From Flavobacterium sp. UBA4098 (lineage in GTDB: Bacteria; Bacteroidota; Bacteroidia; Flavobacteriales; Flavobacteriaceae): a stretch of DNA of 42,422 bases. Location: NCBI GenBank assembly GCA_002382495.1, contig DFXW01000043.1:1-42422 (forward strand). The letters are read 5' to 3'. Positions 23,504 through 30,491 of this stretch are shown here, piece by piece (position 1 is the stretch's first letter; every line of letters starts with the position of its first letter). The notes beneath the pieces are model-generated. The model was not told where the DNA came from and did no database searches. It worked only from the letters and a program-made list of their open reading frames with translations. The position numbers and the translations under genes were made by a program.

Positions 23504-23530
23504 ACTTAGTGTCTTAGCGCCTTTTGGCAA
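23504..23530 (+). repeat. Short CTTAGCGTCTTTGTG-type repeat copy 2
   Basis: ACTTAGTGTCTTAGCGCCTT and TTGGCAA follow the DUF4286 stop and lead into rsmA. The stretch shares the CTTAGCG(T/C)CTTT core with 4453-4474 in the same orientation. Confidence 0.4.
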
Positions 23531-23538
23531 AACACCTA

Positions 23539-24318
23539 ATGGAAAAAGTAAAAGCAAAAAAACACCTCGGGCAACATTTCTTAAAAGACGAAAGCATTGC
23601 AAAAGCAATTGCCGACACCTTGAGTTTAGAAGGTTACAATGATGTGTTAGAAATTGGTCCTGGAATGGGTGTTTTGACTAAATATTTATTGGACAAACCT
23701 ACCACTACCTATGTGATTGAGATTGACACGGAGTCGGTGTCGTATTTGGACGCCAATTATCCCAAGTTAAAAGATAAAATCATTTCAAAAGACTTTCTCC
23801 GTTACGATTGTAATGAAATTTTTGAAGGGAAGCAATATGCAATTATCGGAAATTTCCCATACAATATTTCGACTCAAATTGTGTTTAGAACTTTAGAATT
23901 TCGTCATCAAATCCCGGAGTTTTCTGGAATGTTTCAGAAAGAAGTAGCACAGCGTATTTGCGAGAAAAAAGGGAGTAAAGCCTATGGTATTTTATCGGTT
24001 TTAGCGCAAGCTTTTTATCATGCCGAATACTTGTTTACAGTAGATGAGCATGTTTTTGATCCGCCGCCGAAAGTAAAATCAGGGGTGATGCGTTTGCGAC
24101 GTAAAGAAGACTTTAGTTTGCCTTGTGGCGAAAAATTATTCTTCACGGTAGTAAAAACTGCCTTTCAACAACGTAGAAAAACCTTGCGTAACAGTTTAAA
24201 AACCTTAAATTTGTCGGATAATTTAAGAGAAGACAAGGTATTAGATCTTCGTCCAGAACAACTTAGCGTTGAGGACTTTATAGCACTCACTCAAAAAATC
24301 GAAGCCGATGGAATTTAA
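23539..24318 (+). CDS. rsmA: 16S rRNA dimethyladenosine transferase RsmA (KsgA)
   Basis: SAM-dependent enzyme that dimethylates two adjacent adenines in helix 45 of 16S rRNA during 30S maturation. 259 residues from the ATG at 23539 (MEKVKAKKHLGQHFLKDE). SAM motif VLEIGPGMGVLTKYLL (about 37-52) and catalytic NFPYNIS (about 103-109) are present, and the C-terminal helical domain has KTAFQQRRKTLRNSLK. An in-frame TTG five codons upstream is less likely. The end overlaps mgtE by 11 bases. Confidence 0.95.
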   Translation: MEKVKAKKHLGQHFLKDESIAKAIADTLSLEGYNDVLEIGPGMGVLTKYLLDKPTTTYVIEIDTESVSYLDANYPKLKDKIISKDFLRYDCNEIFEGKQYAIIGNFPYNISTQIVFRTLEFRHQIPEFSGMFQKEVAQRICEKKGSKAYGILSVLAQAFYHAEYLFTVDEHVFDPPPKVKSGVMRLRRKEDFSLPCGEKLFFTVVKTAFQQRRKTLRNSLKTLNLSDNLREDKVLDLRPEQLSVEDFIALTQKIEADGI

Positions 24319-25660
24319 AATCAGCAAAGAACTAGTTCAAGAATTAGAGCTACTCATTCAAACTAAAAACGACCAGCAGTTGGAAGTTTTGTTGAATGAC
24401 ATGCACCATGCTGATATTGCCGAAGTTTTAGACGAACTTGATTTTGATGAGGCAACTTATATTTTTAAAGTATTAGATAGTGATAAAACGGCTGAAATTC
24501 TATTAGAATTAGAGGACGATTTACGTGAAAATATCTTAAAAAGACTTTCCCCAAAAGAAATTGCAGAAGAGCTTGACGAATTAGAAACGAACGATGCGGC
24601 AGATATTATTGCCGAGTTATCGCAAGATATTAAAGCCGAAGTAATATCGGAATTACAAGACGTTGAACACGCCAAAGACATTGTAGATTTGCTTCGTTAT
24701 GCAGAAGATACTGCAGGAGGAATCATGCACAAAGAGTTGGTAAAAGTGAACGAAAACTGGAATGTGCTGACTTGTATCAAAGAAATGCGCATTCAAGCTG
24801 AAAATATTTCAAGAGTGCACTCGATTTATGTAGTCGATGATGAAGACCGTTTAAAGGGACGTTTGTCGCTTAAAGATTTGTTGACTACTTCTTCCAGAAC
24901 GCCCATCAATGATGTCTACATTCGAAAATTAAATTATGTTAATATCGATACCGAAGACGTTGAGGTAGCACGTATCATGCAAAAATACGACTTGGAAGCG
25001 ATTCCGGTAGTAGATGAATTGGGTCGATTGGTTGGTCGTATTACCATTGATGATATTGTAGACGTAATTAAAGATGAAGCCGATGAAGATTACCAATTAG
25101 CTGCGGGTATCTCACAAGACGTAGAGGCAGATGATAGTATTTTAGAACATACCAAAGCACGTTTGCCTTGGTTGGTCTTGGCTTTATTAGGAGGTTTTAT
25201 TTCAGTAAAAGTCCTAGGGCTATTTGAAGGCGCCATGATTGAGCACGGAAAATTATTTTTCTTCACCCCTTTGATAGCCGCGATGGCTGGAAATGTCGGG
25301 GTACAATCCTCGGCTATTATTGTTCAAGGATTGGCTAACAATACCTTGAGTGGTTCTTTGTTCAACAGGTTGATTAAAGAAGTCTCTTTAAGTTTGTTGA
25401 ATGGATTAATATTGGCCACGATCTTATTTGCAGGAAGTCATTTTCTGTTAGATGTAGAAATTATAATTGGCGTGATCGTTACAGTAGCACTTATTTCAGT
25501 AATAATTATTGCATCCTTAATTGGGACATTTATTCCGTTATTATTAGATAAATTTGGGATTGACCCCGCCTTGGCAACTGGCCCCTTTATAACTACAAGC
25601 AATGATATTTGCGGAATTTTAATTTATTTTTCAATTGCCAAAATGATTTTAGGATTTTAA
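24308..25660 (+). CDS. mgtE: Magnesium transporter MgtE
   Basis: A 450-residue Mg2+ channel of the inner membrane. Acidic helical N domain (about 1-125, with repeats such as LEDDLRENILKRLSPKEIAEELDELE), tandem CBS domains (about 130-250, starting at TAGGIMHKELVKVNENWN and VARIMQKYDLEAIPVVDELGRLVG), then five membrane helices (about 285-450) with PLIAAMAGNVGVQSSAIIVQG and the pore motif region ATGPFITTSNDICGILIYF. Mg2+ binding between the N and CBS domains gates the channel. It begins inside the rsmA end, so translation is probably coupled. Confidence 0.94.
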   Translation: MEFKISKELVQELELLIQTKNDQQLEVLLNDMHHADIAEVLDELDFDEATYIFKVLDSDKTAEILLELEDDLRENILKRLSPKEIAEELDELETNDAADIIAELSQDIKAEVISELQDVEHAKDIVDLLRYAEDTAGGIMHKELVKVNENWNVLTCIKEMRIQAENISRVHSIYVVDDEDRLKGRLSLKDLLTTSSRTPINDVYIRKLNYVNIDTEDVEVARIMQKYDLEAIPVVDELGRLVGRITIDDIVDVIKDEADEDYQLAAGISQDVEADDSILEHTKARLPWLVLALLGGFISVKVLGLFEGAMIEHGKLFFFTPLIAAMAGNVGVQSSAIIVQGLANNTLSGSLFNRLIKEVSLSLLNGLILATILFAGSHFLLDVEIIIGVIVTVALISVIIIASLIGTFIPLLLDKFGIDPALATGPFITTSNDICGILIYFSIAKMILGF

Positions 25661-25708
25661 AATAAAAATCCAAACACAACAACAACACAACTACTATAAC
25701 AACACAAC

Positions 25709-26485
25709 ATGAACGTACACATTATTGGCGGAGGCAACTTAGGAGCCTCTATTGCCATTGGAATTGCTAAATTTACAGAAGGCAATCAAGTTACTGTAAC
25801 AAGAAGAAACACGGCTAATATTCTACATCTAGAGCAATTAGGCGTTACTGTTTCTAAAGACAACCAACACAATATCCAAAACGCAGACATTATTATTTTG
25901 ACAATCAAACCGTATCAAGTAGATACAGTTTTAGCCGAAATATTGCCTGCAATTACCAACAAAACTATTGCTTCTGCTGTGAGTGGATTGTCCATTGAAA
26001 ATTTACAAAACAAAATTGGAGCAAACCACCAAGCGGTCCGCATTATGCCGAATATTGCGGCACAATTTGGCGCTTCGGCAACCTGTATTGCCTTTCAAGA
26101 AAGCAATAAAGAAGCAGCTCAAAACGTAGTACGTTTGTTTGAAGGTTTAGGAACGGCTCCCATTATTGACGAAAAATTAATGGATGCGGCAACTGTATTA
26201 GCGGCTAGCGGAACGGCATTTGCCTTGCGATACATTCGCGCTTCGATGCAAGCAGGAATCGAAATTGGATTCGACTGGCAAACGGCGTTGGCGATTTCAG
26301 CTCAAACGGTAAAAGGTGCTGCCGAAATGCTACTAGAAGAAAAAACCCATCCAGAACAATTGATTGACCGAGTAACAACGCCTCAAGGATGTACGATTGC
26401 TGGTTTGAATGAAATGGAAATGCACGGATTTAGTTCGTCATTAATTAGAGGAATTAAAACGTCTTTGAAACAGATTAAAGGATAG
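25709..26485 (+). CDS. proC: Pyrroline-5-carboxylate reductase
   Basis: Last step of proline synthesis, NAD(P)H-dependent reduction of pyrroline-5-carboxylate. 258 residues, with Rossmann opening MNVHIIGGGNLGASIAIG, IILTIKPYQVDTVLAE, VRIMPNIAAQFGASAT and the C-terminal family signature around LIDRVTTPQGCTIAGLNEMEMHGF. The leader directly before the ATG (about 25675-25708) is built only of A, C and T with CAACA repeats, with no Shine-Dalgarno sequence. 48 bases after mgtE; could be read through or have its own promoter. A strong hairpin follows. Confidence 0.93.
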   Translation: MNVHIIGGGNLGASIAIGIAKFTEGNQVTVTRRNTANILHLEQLGVTVSKDNQHNIQNADIIILTIKPYQVDTVLAEILPAITNKTIASAVSGLSIENLQNKIGANHQAVRIMPNIAAQFGASATCIAFQESNKEAAQNVVRLFEGLGTAPIIDEKLMDAATVLAASGTAFALRYIRASMQAGIEIGFDWQTALAISAQTVKGAAEMLLEEKTHPEQLIDRVTTPQGCTIAGLNEMEMHGFSSSLIRGIKTSLKQIKG

Positions 26486-26582
26486 TTTTTAGAATAGAAT
26501 AATTTGCTTGACGTTTTGCAATTTGATCAAGTTTCCCGTTATGTAAACCTGAACTTTGATTTAACGGTTCGTTTATCAAATA

Positions 26583-26619
26583 AAAGTCTGATTTTAGAAT
26601 TTTTCTAAAATCAGACTTT
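26583..26619. terminator. Strong bidirectional terminator
   Basis: A 17-bp perfect inverted repeat (AAAGTCTGATTTTAGAA and its complement) with a TTT loop, between proC (plus) and the converging orphan membrane-protein gene (minus). Confidence 0.85.
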
Positions 26620-26640
26620 ATAATTCAACCATATTCTAAA

Positions 26641-26964
26641 TTATTTAGTACTTACACTTTTTATAAAGTAATAATCGTTAATTGACTGATAAACAAAATA
26701 GAAGGAAATCAAAGTGGTGACTATAAATGTTATCAAAATTAGTAAATCAATCCTTTTCTTTATCCATTCTCTGTACATAGAATCATATTTCCATCTAAAA
26801 AATTGTAAAATTAACCCACTAAATATAAAGAAAATCATGGATATGTTATATTGGCTACTCGAATAGAATATATGTACATATTCATTATGCTTTGATAAAT
26901 TTGGCAAAAAAACTACTGTCAAAAACACCAAAAAACTATAATATTTAATACTTTTTTTAATCAT
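26641..26964 (-). CDS. Hypothetical membrane protein
   Basis: 107 residues from the ATG at 26964 (MIKKSIKYYSFLVFL), which overlaps the stop of the upstream lipoprotein gene as ATGA, so the two are translationally coupled. Three hydrophobic segments are visible: SFLVFLTVVFLPNL (about 10-23), ISMIFFIFSGLILQFF (about 41-56) and LLILITFIVTTLISFYFVY (about 78-96), with basic residues between the second and third. No family recognised. Codon use is strongly AT-biased, like its partner. It probably works with the lipoprotein, but nothing shows how. Confidence 0.65.
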   Translation of the reverse strand: MIKKSIKYYSFLVFLTVVFLPNLSKHNEYVHIFYSSSQYNISMIFFIFSGLILQFFRWKYDSMYREWIKKRIDLLILITFIVTTLISFYFVYQSINDYYFIKSVSTK

Positions 26965-27599
26965 GATTCTGTAATTCCTAAACAATTAAACACTTCAACC
27001 TTACAATCACCTCTCGCATTATTATACTGTAATATAGCAAGTCCGAAGCAGTATCCCATCCGGATTCCACAAGTTGGCACGGCAGCCATTGAAAACATAA
27101 ATGCTTCAGTAGCTTTTTTATTACACTCACTGAAAGCTTCAGCACAACCCGTATCCAATTTTTTTAATTTTAAGTCTTCCTTGTAAAAATACATTTTTTC
27201 TTTTTCAAAATACAACGCAATTTCTTTGAAATTGCTTGGATTTAGTACAGCGTGTGTTTTTTTTAAAAATTGCAATTGCACAAATAATTTGTTAAAATGA
27301 CTTTTAAAATCTTGAATTGATTTATATTTAGTTGAAGATAAATTATTATTAATATAATTATCGTTAAATGTATTATTCTCATTTAATGCAGACTGAAGAG
27401 AAAATTTCCCGTAATTAATATTACTCGTAATTTCGTCCAATTCCTTCATTGTGTTTTTATATTCACTTGACTTAAAAAGAATATTTAATTTATCAGTTGT
27501 TGTTAATTGTATTTCTTCAATATTGTCTCTTGAACATGCTGTAAAAACCGCAGCAATTATTAATAGTGCTGCCAATCCTAATAATATAATTTTTTTCAT
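26961..27599 (-). CDS. Hypothetical Cys-rich lipoprotein with three CX6C pairs
   Basis: 212 residues. Lipoprotein signal MKKIILLGLAALLIIAAVFTAC with Cys22 as the lipidation site. The middle (about 30-145) is a Lys/Asn/Glu-rich, mostly helical region. The last 61 residues hold six Cys in three evenly built pairs: C152-x6-C159, C177-x6-C184 and C199-x6-C206, which look like disulfide-linked helical turns outside the cytoplasm. No family recognised. The gene is AT-rich compared with its neighbours and coupled to a downstream membrane-protein gene, so it may have been acquired as a unit. Confidence 0.7.
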   Translation of the reverse strand: MKKIILLGLAALLIIAAVFTACSRDNIEEIQLTTTDKLNILFKSSEYKNTMKELDEITSNINYGKFSLQSALNENNTFNDNYINNNLSSTKYKSIQDFKSHFNKLFVQLQFLKKTHAVLNPSNFKEIALYFEKEKMYFYKEDLKLKKLDTGCAEAFSECNKKATEAFMFSMAAVPTCGIRMGYCFGLAILQYNNARGDCKVEVFNCLGITES

Positions 27600-27695
27600 A
27601 AAATTTTATGTTTTTCAGTGTTTTTAAAATATTTATTTGATTTAATTTTAAATGTTAAGAACCAAAGATTTAATTTAAAATTAAAACTCAATTTT

Positions 27696-27728
27696 GAGTA
27701 ACTTATTAAATTAACAAATAAGCTACTC
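27696..27728. repeat. Inverted repeat in intergenic AT-rich DNA
   Basis: GAGTAACTTATT and AATAAGCTACTC form a 12-bp stem with one mismatch and a 9-base loop. There is no U-run, so a terminator role for nhaA is possible but not clear. Confidence 0.5.
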
Positions 27729-27826
27729 GCACAATTCGGAAAGACCTTTTGCTGTTTTTCAAACTTAATGTTTGTAATATATTGTTGCATACCTCATGGT
27801 TAGCCCATGTTTGTTGTACAAGCGTT

Positions 27827-27850
27827 TACAAGCGTTTAATTACGCTTGTA
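27827..27850. repeat. Inverted repeat with duplicated left arm
   Basis: TACAAGCGT / ACGCTTGTA (9 bp). The left arm TACAAGCGTT occurs twice in a row (27817 and 27827), so two alternative stems can form. The end of the upstream nhaA gene is about 95 bases away. Confidence 0.5.
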
Positions 27851-27944
27851 TTCAATATTAATATAACTGTAAAGGAAATTGATTTGGAATCCATTGCAGT
27901 TTTAGGGCTTTTCAAATATAACAATTAATCAATTTGAAAATAAA

Positions 27945-29120
27945 CTAATTTGAAAATTTTAAATTGGGTTTTTTTAACGATAATTTTTTCAAACTCATTT
28001 TCAACCACAAAAAACCTAAAGTTCCTGAGACAAACGAAGCGACTAAAATGGCCATTTTAGAATAAGTAATTACGGCTTCACCATCGTTATTAAAAGCCAA
28101 GAGCGTAATGAAAATCGACATAGTAAACCCAATTCCGCCTAACATTCCGGCGCCGAGAATCTGTTTCCATTGCAACTCTTTTGGAAGTGATCCAATGCCT
28201 AATTTTACAGAGAGAAAAGCAAAAAGAGTAATCCCTATTGGTTTTCCAACAATCAAACCCGCCATAATCCCGATTGAGTTAGCATGAGCAAGTCCCTCCT
28301 GCCAGTTGGAATCTATGGCAATTCCAGTATTCGCGATAGCAAATAAAGGCAGAATGAAAAAGGCAACAGGTTTGTGTAGAAAGTGTTGTAATCGGTATGA
28401 TGAAGTGGTTTTCCCTCCATTGCCATACGGAATGACAAAGGCCAGAAGTACGCCAGTAATAGTAGCGTGAACGCCGGAATGAAGCATGCAATACCACATT
28501 AAACTACCGCCAATTAAATACGGAAGTAGGTGATGCACCTTTTTTCTGTTTAGAATAAATAAGATTCCCATAATTGCAAATGCACCACCCAAATACAAAA
28601 AGGAAATAGTTTTTGTATAAAAAATCGCAATGACGAGAATGGCACCCAAGTCGTCAATAACTGCCAAAGCCGTTAAGAATATTTTCAATGAAGTTGGCAC
28701 TCTTTTGCCTAAAAGCGATAAGATGCCAATAGCAAAAGCAATATCAGTTGCCATTGGAATTCCAGCACCGTTCTGCGTTTGGGTACCCAAATTGAATACT
28801 AAAAACACTCCTGCTGGAATCAGCATTCCGCCGAGGGCTCCAAAAATAGGTAAGGCAGCATTTTTGAAATTTGACAATTCGCCGCCATACAATTCGCGTT
28901 CCAATTCCAATCCAATCAACAAAAAGAAAATAGTCATTAATCCATCATTGATCCAATGGGTAATGGAATGATGACCAATTTCAGTTTCCCAAAATCCGAC
29001 ATAGTTTGCTTGAATAGGGGAATTGGCTAAAGCCAAAGAAAGTACCGTTACCAAAAGTAATAACAATCCGCCCGCTTTTTCGCTTTCAAAAAAATCTCGA
29101 AACAATCGACTGGCGGCCAT
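27945..29120 (-). CDS. nhaA: Na+/H+ antiporter NhaA
   Basis: A 391-residue inner-membrane antiporter with about twelve hydrophobic segments. The ion-binding Asp pair is present in LTALAVIDDLGAILVIAIFY (about residues 148-167), with other marks in DGLMTIFFLLIGLELERELYGG and GIPMATDIAFAIGILSLLGKRVP. It ends in a short basic tail. Exports sodium in exchange for protons for pH and salt balance. Start ATG at 29120 (MAASRLFRDFFESEKAGG), the usual family opening. Divergent from the dehydrogenase gene; monocistronic by layout. Confidence 0.94.
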   Translation of the reverse strand: MAASRLFRDFFESEKAGGLLLLLVTVLSLALANSPIQANYVGFWETEIGHHSITHWINDGLMTIFFLLIGLELERELYGGELSNFKNAALPIFGALGGMLIPAGVFLVFNLGTQTQNGAGIPMATDIAFAIGILSLLGKRVPTSLKIFLTALAVIDDLGAILVIAIFYTKTISFLYLGGAFAIMGILFILNRKKVHHLLPYLIGGSLMWYCMLHSGVHATITGVLLAFVIPYGNGGKTTSSYRLQHFLHKPVAFFILPLFAIANTGIAIDSNWQEGLAHANSIGIMAGLIVGKPIGITLFAFLSVKLGIGSLPKELQWKQILGAGMLGGIGFTMSIFITLLAFNNDGEAVITYSKMAILVASFVSGTLGFLWLKMSLKKLSLKKPNLKFSN

Positions 29121-29210
29121 ATTTTTTTACATTTAAATTAGAATGCTCGCAATTTACACTTTTTACACCTAATTTTTTTGTTAATTTGGGTTTGCAAATA
29201 CAATCCTTAT

Positions 29211-30158
29211 ATGGCGGTACACATTCTTCATATCGATAGCAATCATCCTTTGCTTTGGGACCAATTGGAACAAGCGGGGTTTGTGAATCACAAAGATTTC
29301 ACTTCTTCTAAAGAAGAAATCGAAGCTAAAATTCAAGATTATCAAGGGATTGTTATTCGTAGCCGATTCAAAATTGACCAAACATTTTTAGATAAAGCTA
29401 CTAATTTGCAGTTCATTGCGCGAGTTGGCGCGGGATTGGAAAGTATTGATTGCGCTTATGCCAAATCAAAAAATATCGCCTTGATTGCCGCTCCAGAAGG
29501 AAATCGAAACGCGGTAGCCGAACACAGTTTAGGGATGATTTTATCGTTGTTTAACAATTTAAATCAAGCCGATGCGGAGATTCGGGCAGGACATTGGAAT
29601 CGTGAAAGCAATCGCGGACAGGAATTGGACGGTAAAACAGTCGGGATTATTGGTTACGGAAATATGGGTAAGGCTTTCGCCAAAAAATTACGTGGTTTTG
29701 AAGTGGAGGTCTTGTGTTATGATATTCAAGAAAATGTAGGTGATGAAAATGCCAAACAAGTCAGTTTTGCTGAATTACAACAAAAAGTAGATGTCTTGAG
29801 TTTGCACTTGCCTTGGACTCCCGAAACGGATAAAATGGTCAATACGGAATTTATTGATGGATTTGCAAAGTCCATCTGGATCATCAATACGTCACGCGGA
29901 AAAAATATTGTTACGGCTGATTTGGTTGCAGCATTACAATCAGGAAAAGTGTTAGGCGCTGGTTTGGACGTTTTGGAATATGAAAAATTATCTTTTGAAA
30001 CTTTGTTCCAAGAAGCAACTACTCCTGAGGCTTTTCAGTATTTATTGAATGCCAAAAATGTTATATTGACTCCCCATATCGCAGGCTGGACTATTGAAAG
30101 CCATGAGCGTTTGGCGCAAGTCATTGTCGATAAAATAAAAGCACTCTATTACTATTAA
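29211..30158 (+). CDS. D-2-hydroxyacid dehydrogenase (phosphoglycerate dehydrogenase-like)
   Basis: 315 residues from the ATG at 29211 (MAVHILHIDSNHPLLW); an in-frame start at 29178 is less likely. Nucleotide-binding GKTVGIIGYGNMGKAFAKKL (about 141-160), catalytic Arg in INTSRGKNIV, Glu in GAGLDVLEYEK and His in LTPHIAGWT complete the family triad. NAD-dependent oxidation or reduction of a 2-hydroxyacid; serine-pathway SerA activity is one possibility, but the C-terminal ACT domain of long SerA proteins is missing. Followed 11 bases on by the TM2 gene. Confidence 0.87.
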   Translation: MAVHILHIDSNHPLLWDQLEQAGFVNHKDFTSSKEEIEAKIQDYQGIVIRSRFKIDQTFLDKATNLQFIARVGAGLESIDCAYAKSKNIALIAAPEGNRNAVAEHSLGMILSLFNNLNQADAEIRAGHWNRESNRGQELDGKTVGIIGYGNMGKAFAKKLRGFEVEVLCYDIQENVGDENAKQVSFAELQQKVDVLSLHLPWTPETDKMVNTEFIDGFAKSIWIINTSRGKNIVTADLVAALQSGKVLGAGLDVLEYEKLSFETLFQEATTPEAFQYLLNAKNVILTPHIAGWTIESHERLAQVIVDKIKALYYY

Positions 30159-30169
30159 AAACTATTTAT

Positions 30170-30457
30170 ATGGAAACTGAAACTATTAAACAAGAAGCGT
30201 GGAATACTCCGACACCACAATTTCAAAATAATAAAAAAGTAGCCTGCGGTATTTTCGCCATTTTGTTGGGCCCATTGGGAATCCATAAATTTTATTTGGG
30301 ATACACTGGAACAGGAATACTTTGGCTAATCTTAAGTATCTGCAGTTGTGCTACATTGACCGGTTTGTTTGGATTGATTGAAGGAATAATTTATTTAACC
30401 AAATCTGACGAAGAGTTTTATAACACCTATCAAGTGGGACAAAAACATTGGTTTTAA
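30170..30457 (+). CDS. TM2 domain-containing protein
   Basis: 95 residues with a soluble N-terminus (1-20) and a TM2 domain (about 22-82): KKVACGIFAILLGPLGIHKFYLGYTGTGI, then a second helix and the GLFGLIEGIIYLTKSDEEF close. Two membrane helices joined by a short loop with the DRF-like position replaced by IHKFY. Function unknown; common in bacteria. Likely co-transcribed with the dehydrogenase and ended by the adjacent terminator. Confidence 0.88.
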   Translation: METETIKQEAWNTPTPQFQNNKKVACGIFAILLGPLGIHKFYLGYTGTGILWLILSICSCATLTGLFGLIEGIIYLTKSDEEFYNTYQVGQKHWF

Positions 30458-30465
30458 TACAACAA

Positions 30466-30489
30466 AAATCCCGATTGCTATCGGGATTT
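30466..30489. terminator. Bidirectional terminator
   Basis: Stem AAATCCCGAT / ATCGGGATTT with loop TGCT, between the TM2 gene (plus) and olsF (minus), whose stop codon is 2 bases away. Confidence 0.85.
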
Positions 30490-30491
30490 AA

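Larger units (their letters stand above)
27600..27944. other. AT-rich gene-free stretch with two hairpins
   Basis: 345 bases between the lipoprotein gene and nhaA, both on the minus strand. It holds two inverted repeats (27696-27728, 27827-27850) but no convincing gene. It should contain the end of the nhaA transcript and the promoter of the lipoprotein gene; no clear TAnnTTTG box is visible on the minus strand. Confidence 0.6.

Noticed and set aside
23524..23538. TTG start for rsmA five codons upstream
   Set aside because: The ATG at 23539 begins the standard family N-terminus; the upstream codons are part of the dispersed repeat-like phrase.
27596..27790. A 64-residue open frame on the minus strand upstream of the lipoprotein
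   Set aside because: Composition is that of AT-rich intergenic DNA, with Phe/Lys/Asn-rich product, no signal or family and an internal hairpin.
27817..27850. Repeat cluster as a possible CRISPR or attachment site
   Set aside because: Only two tandem 10-base copies plus one inverted arm; no spacers, no cas genes, no tRNA and no integrase.
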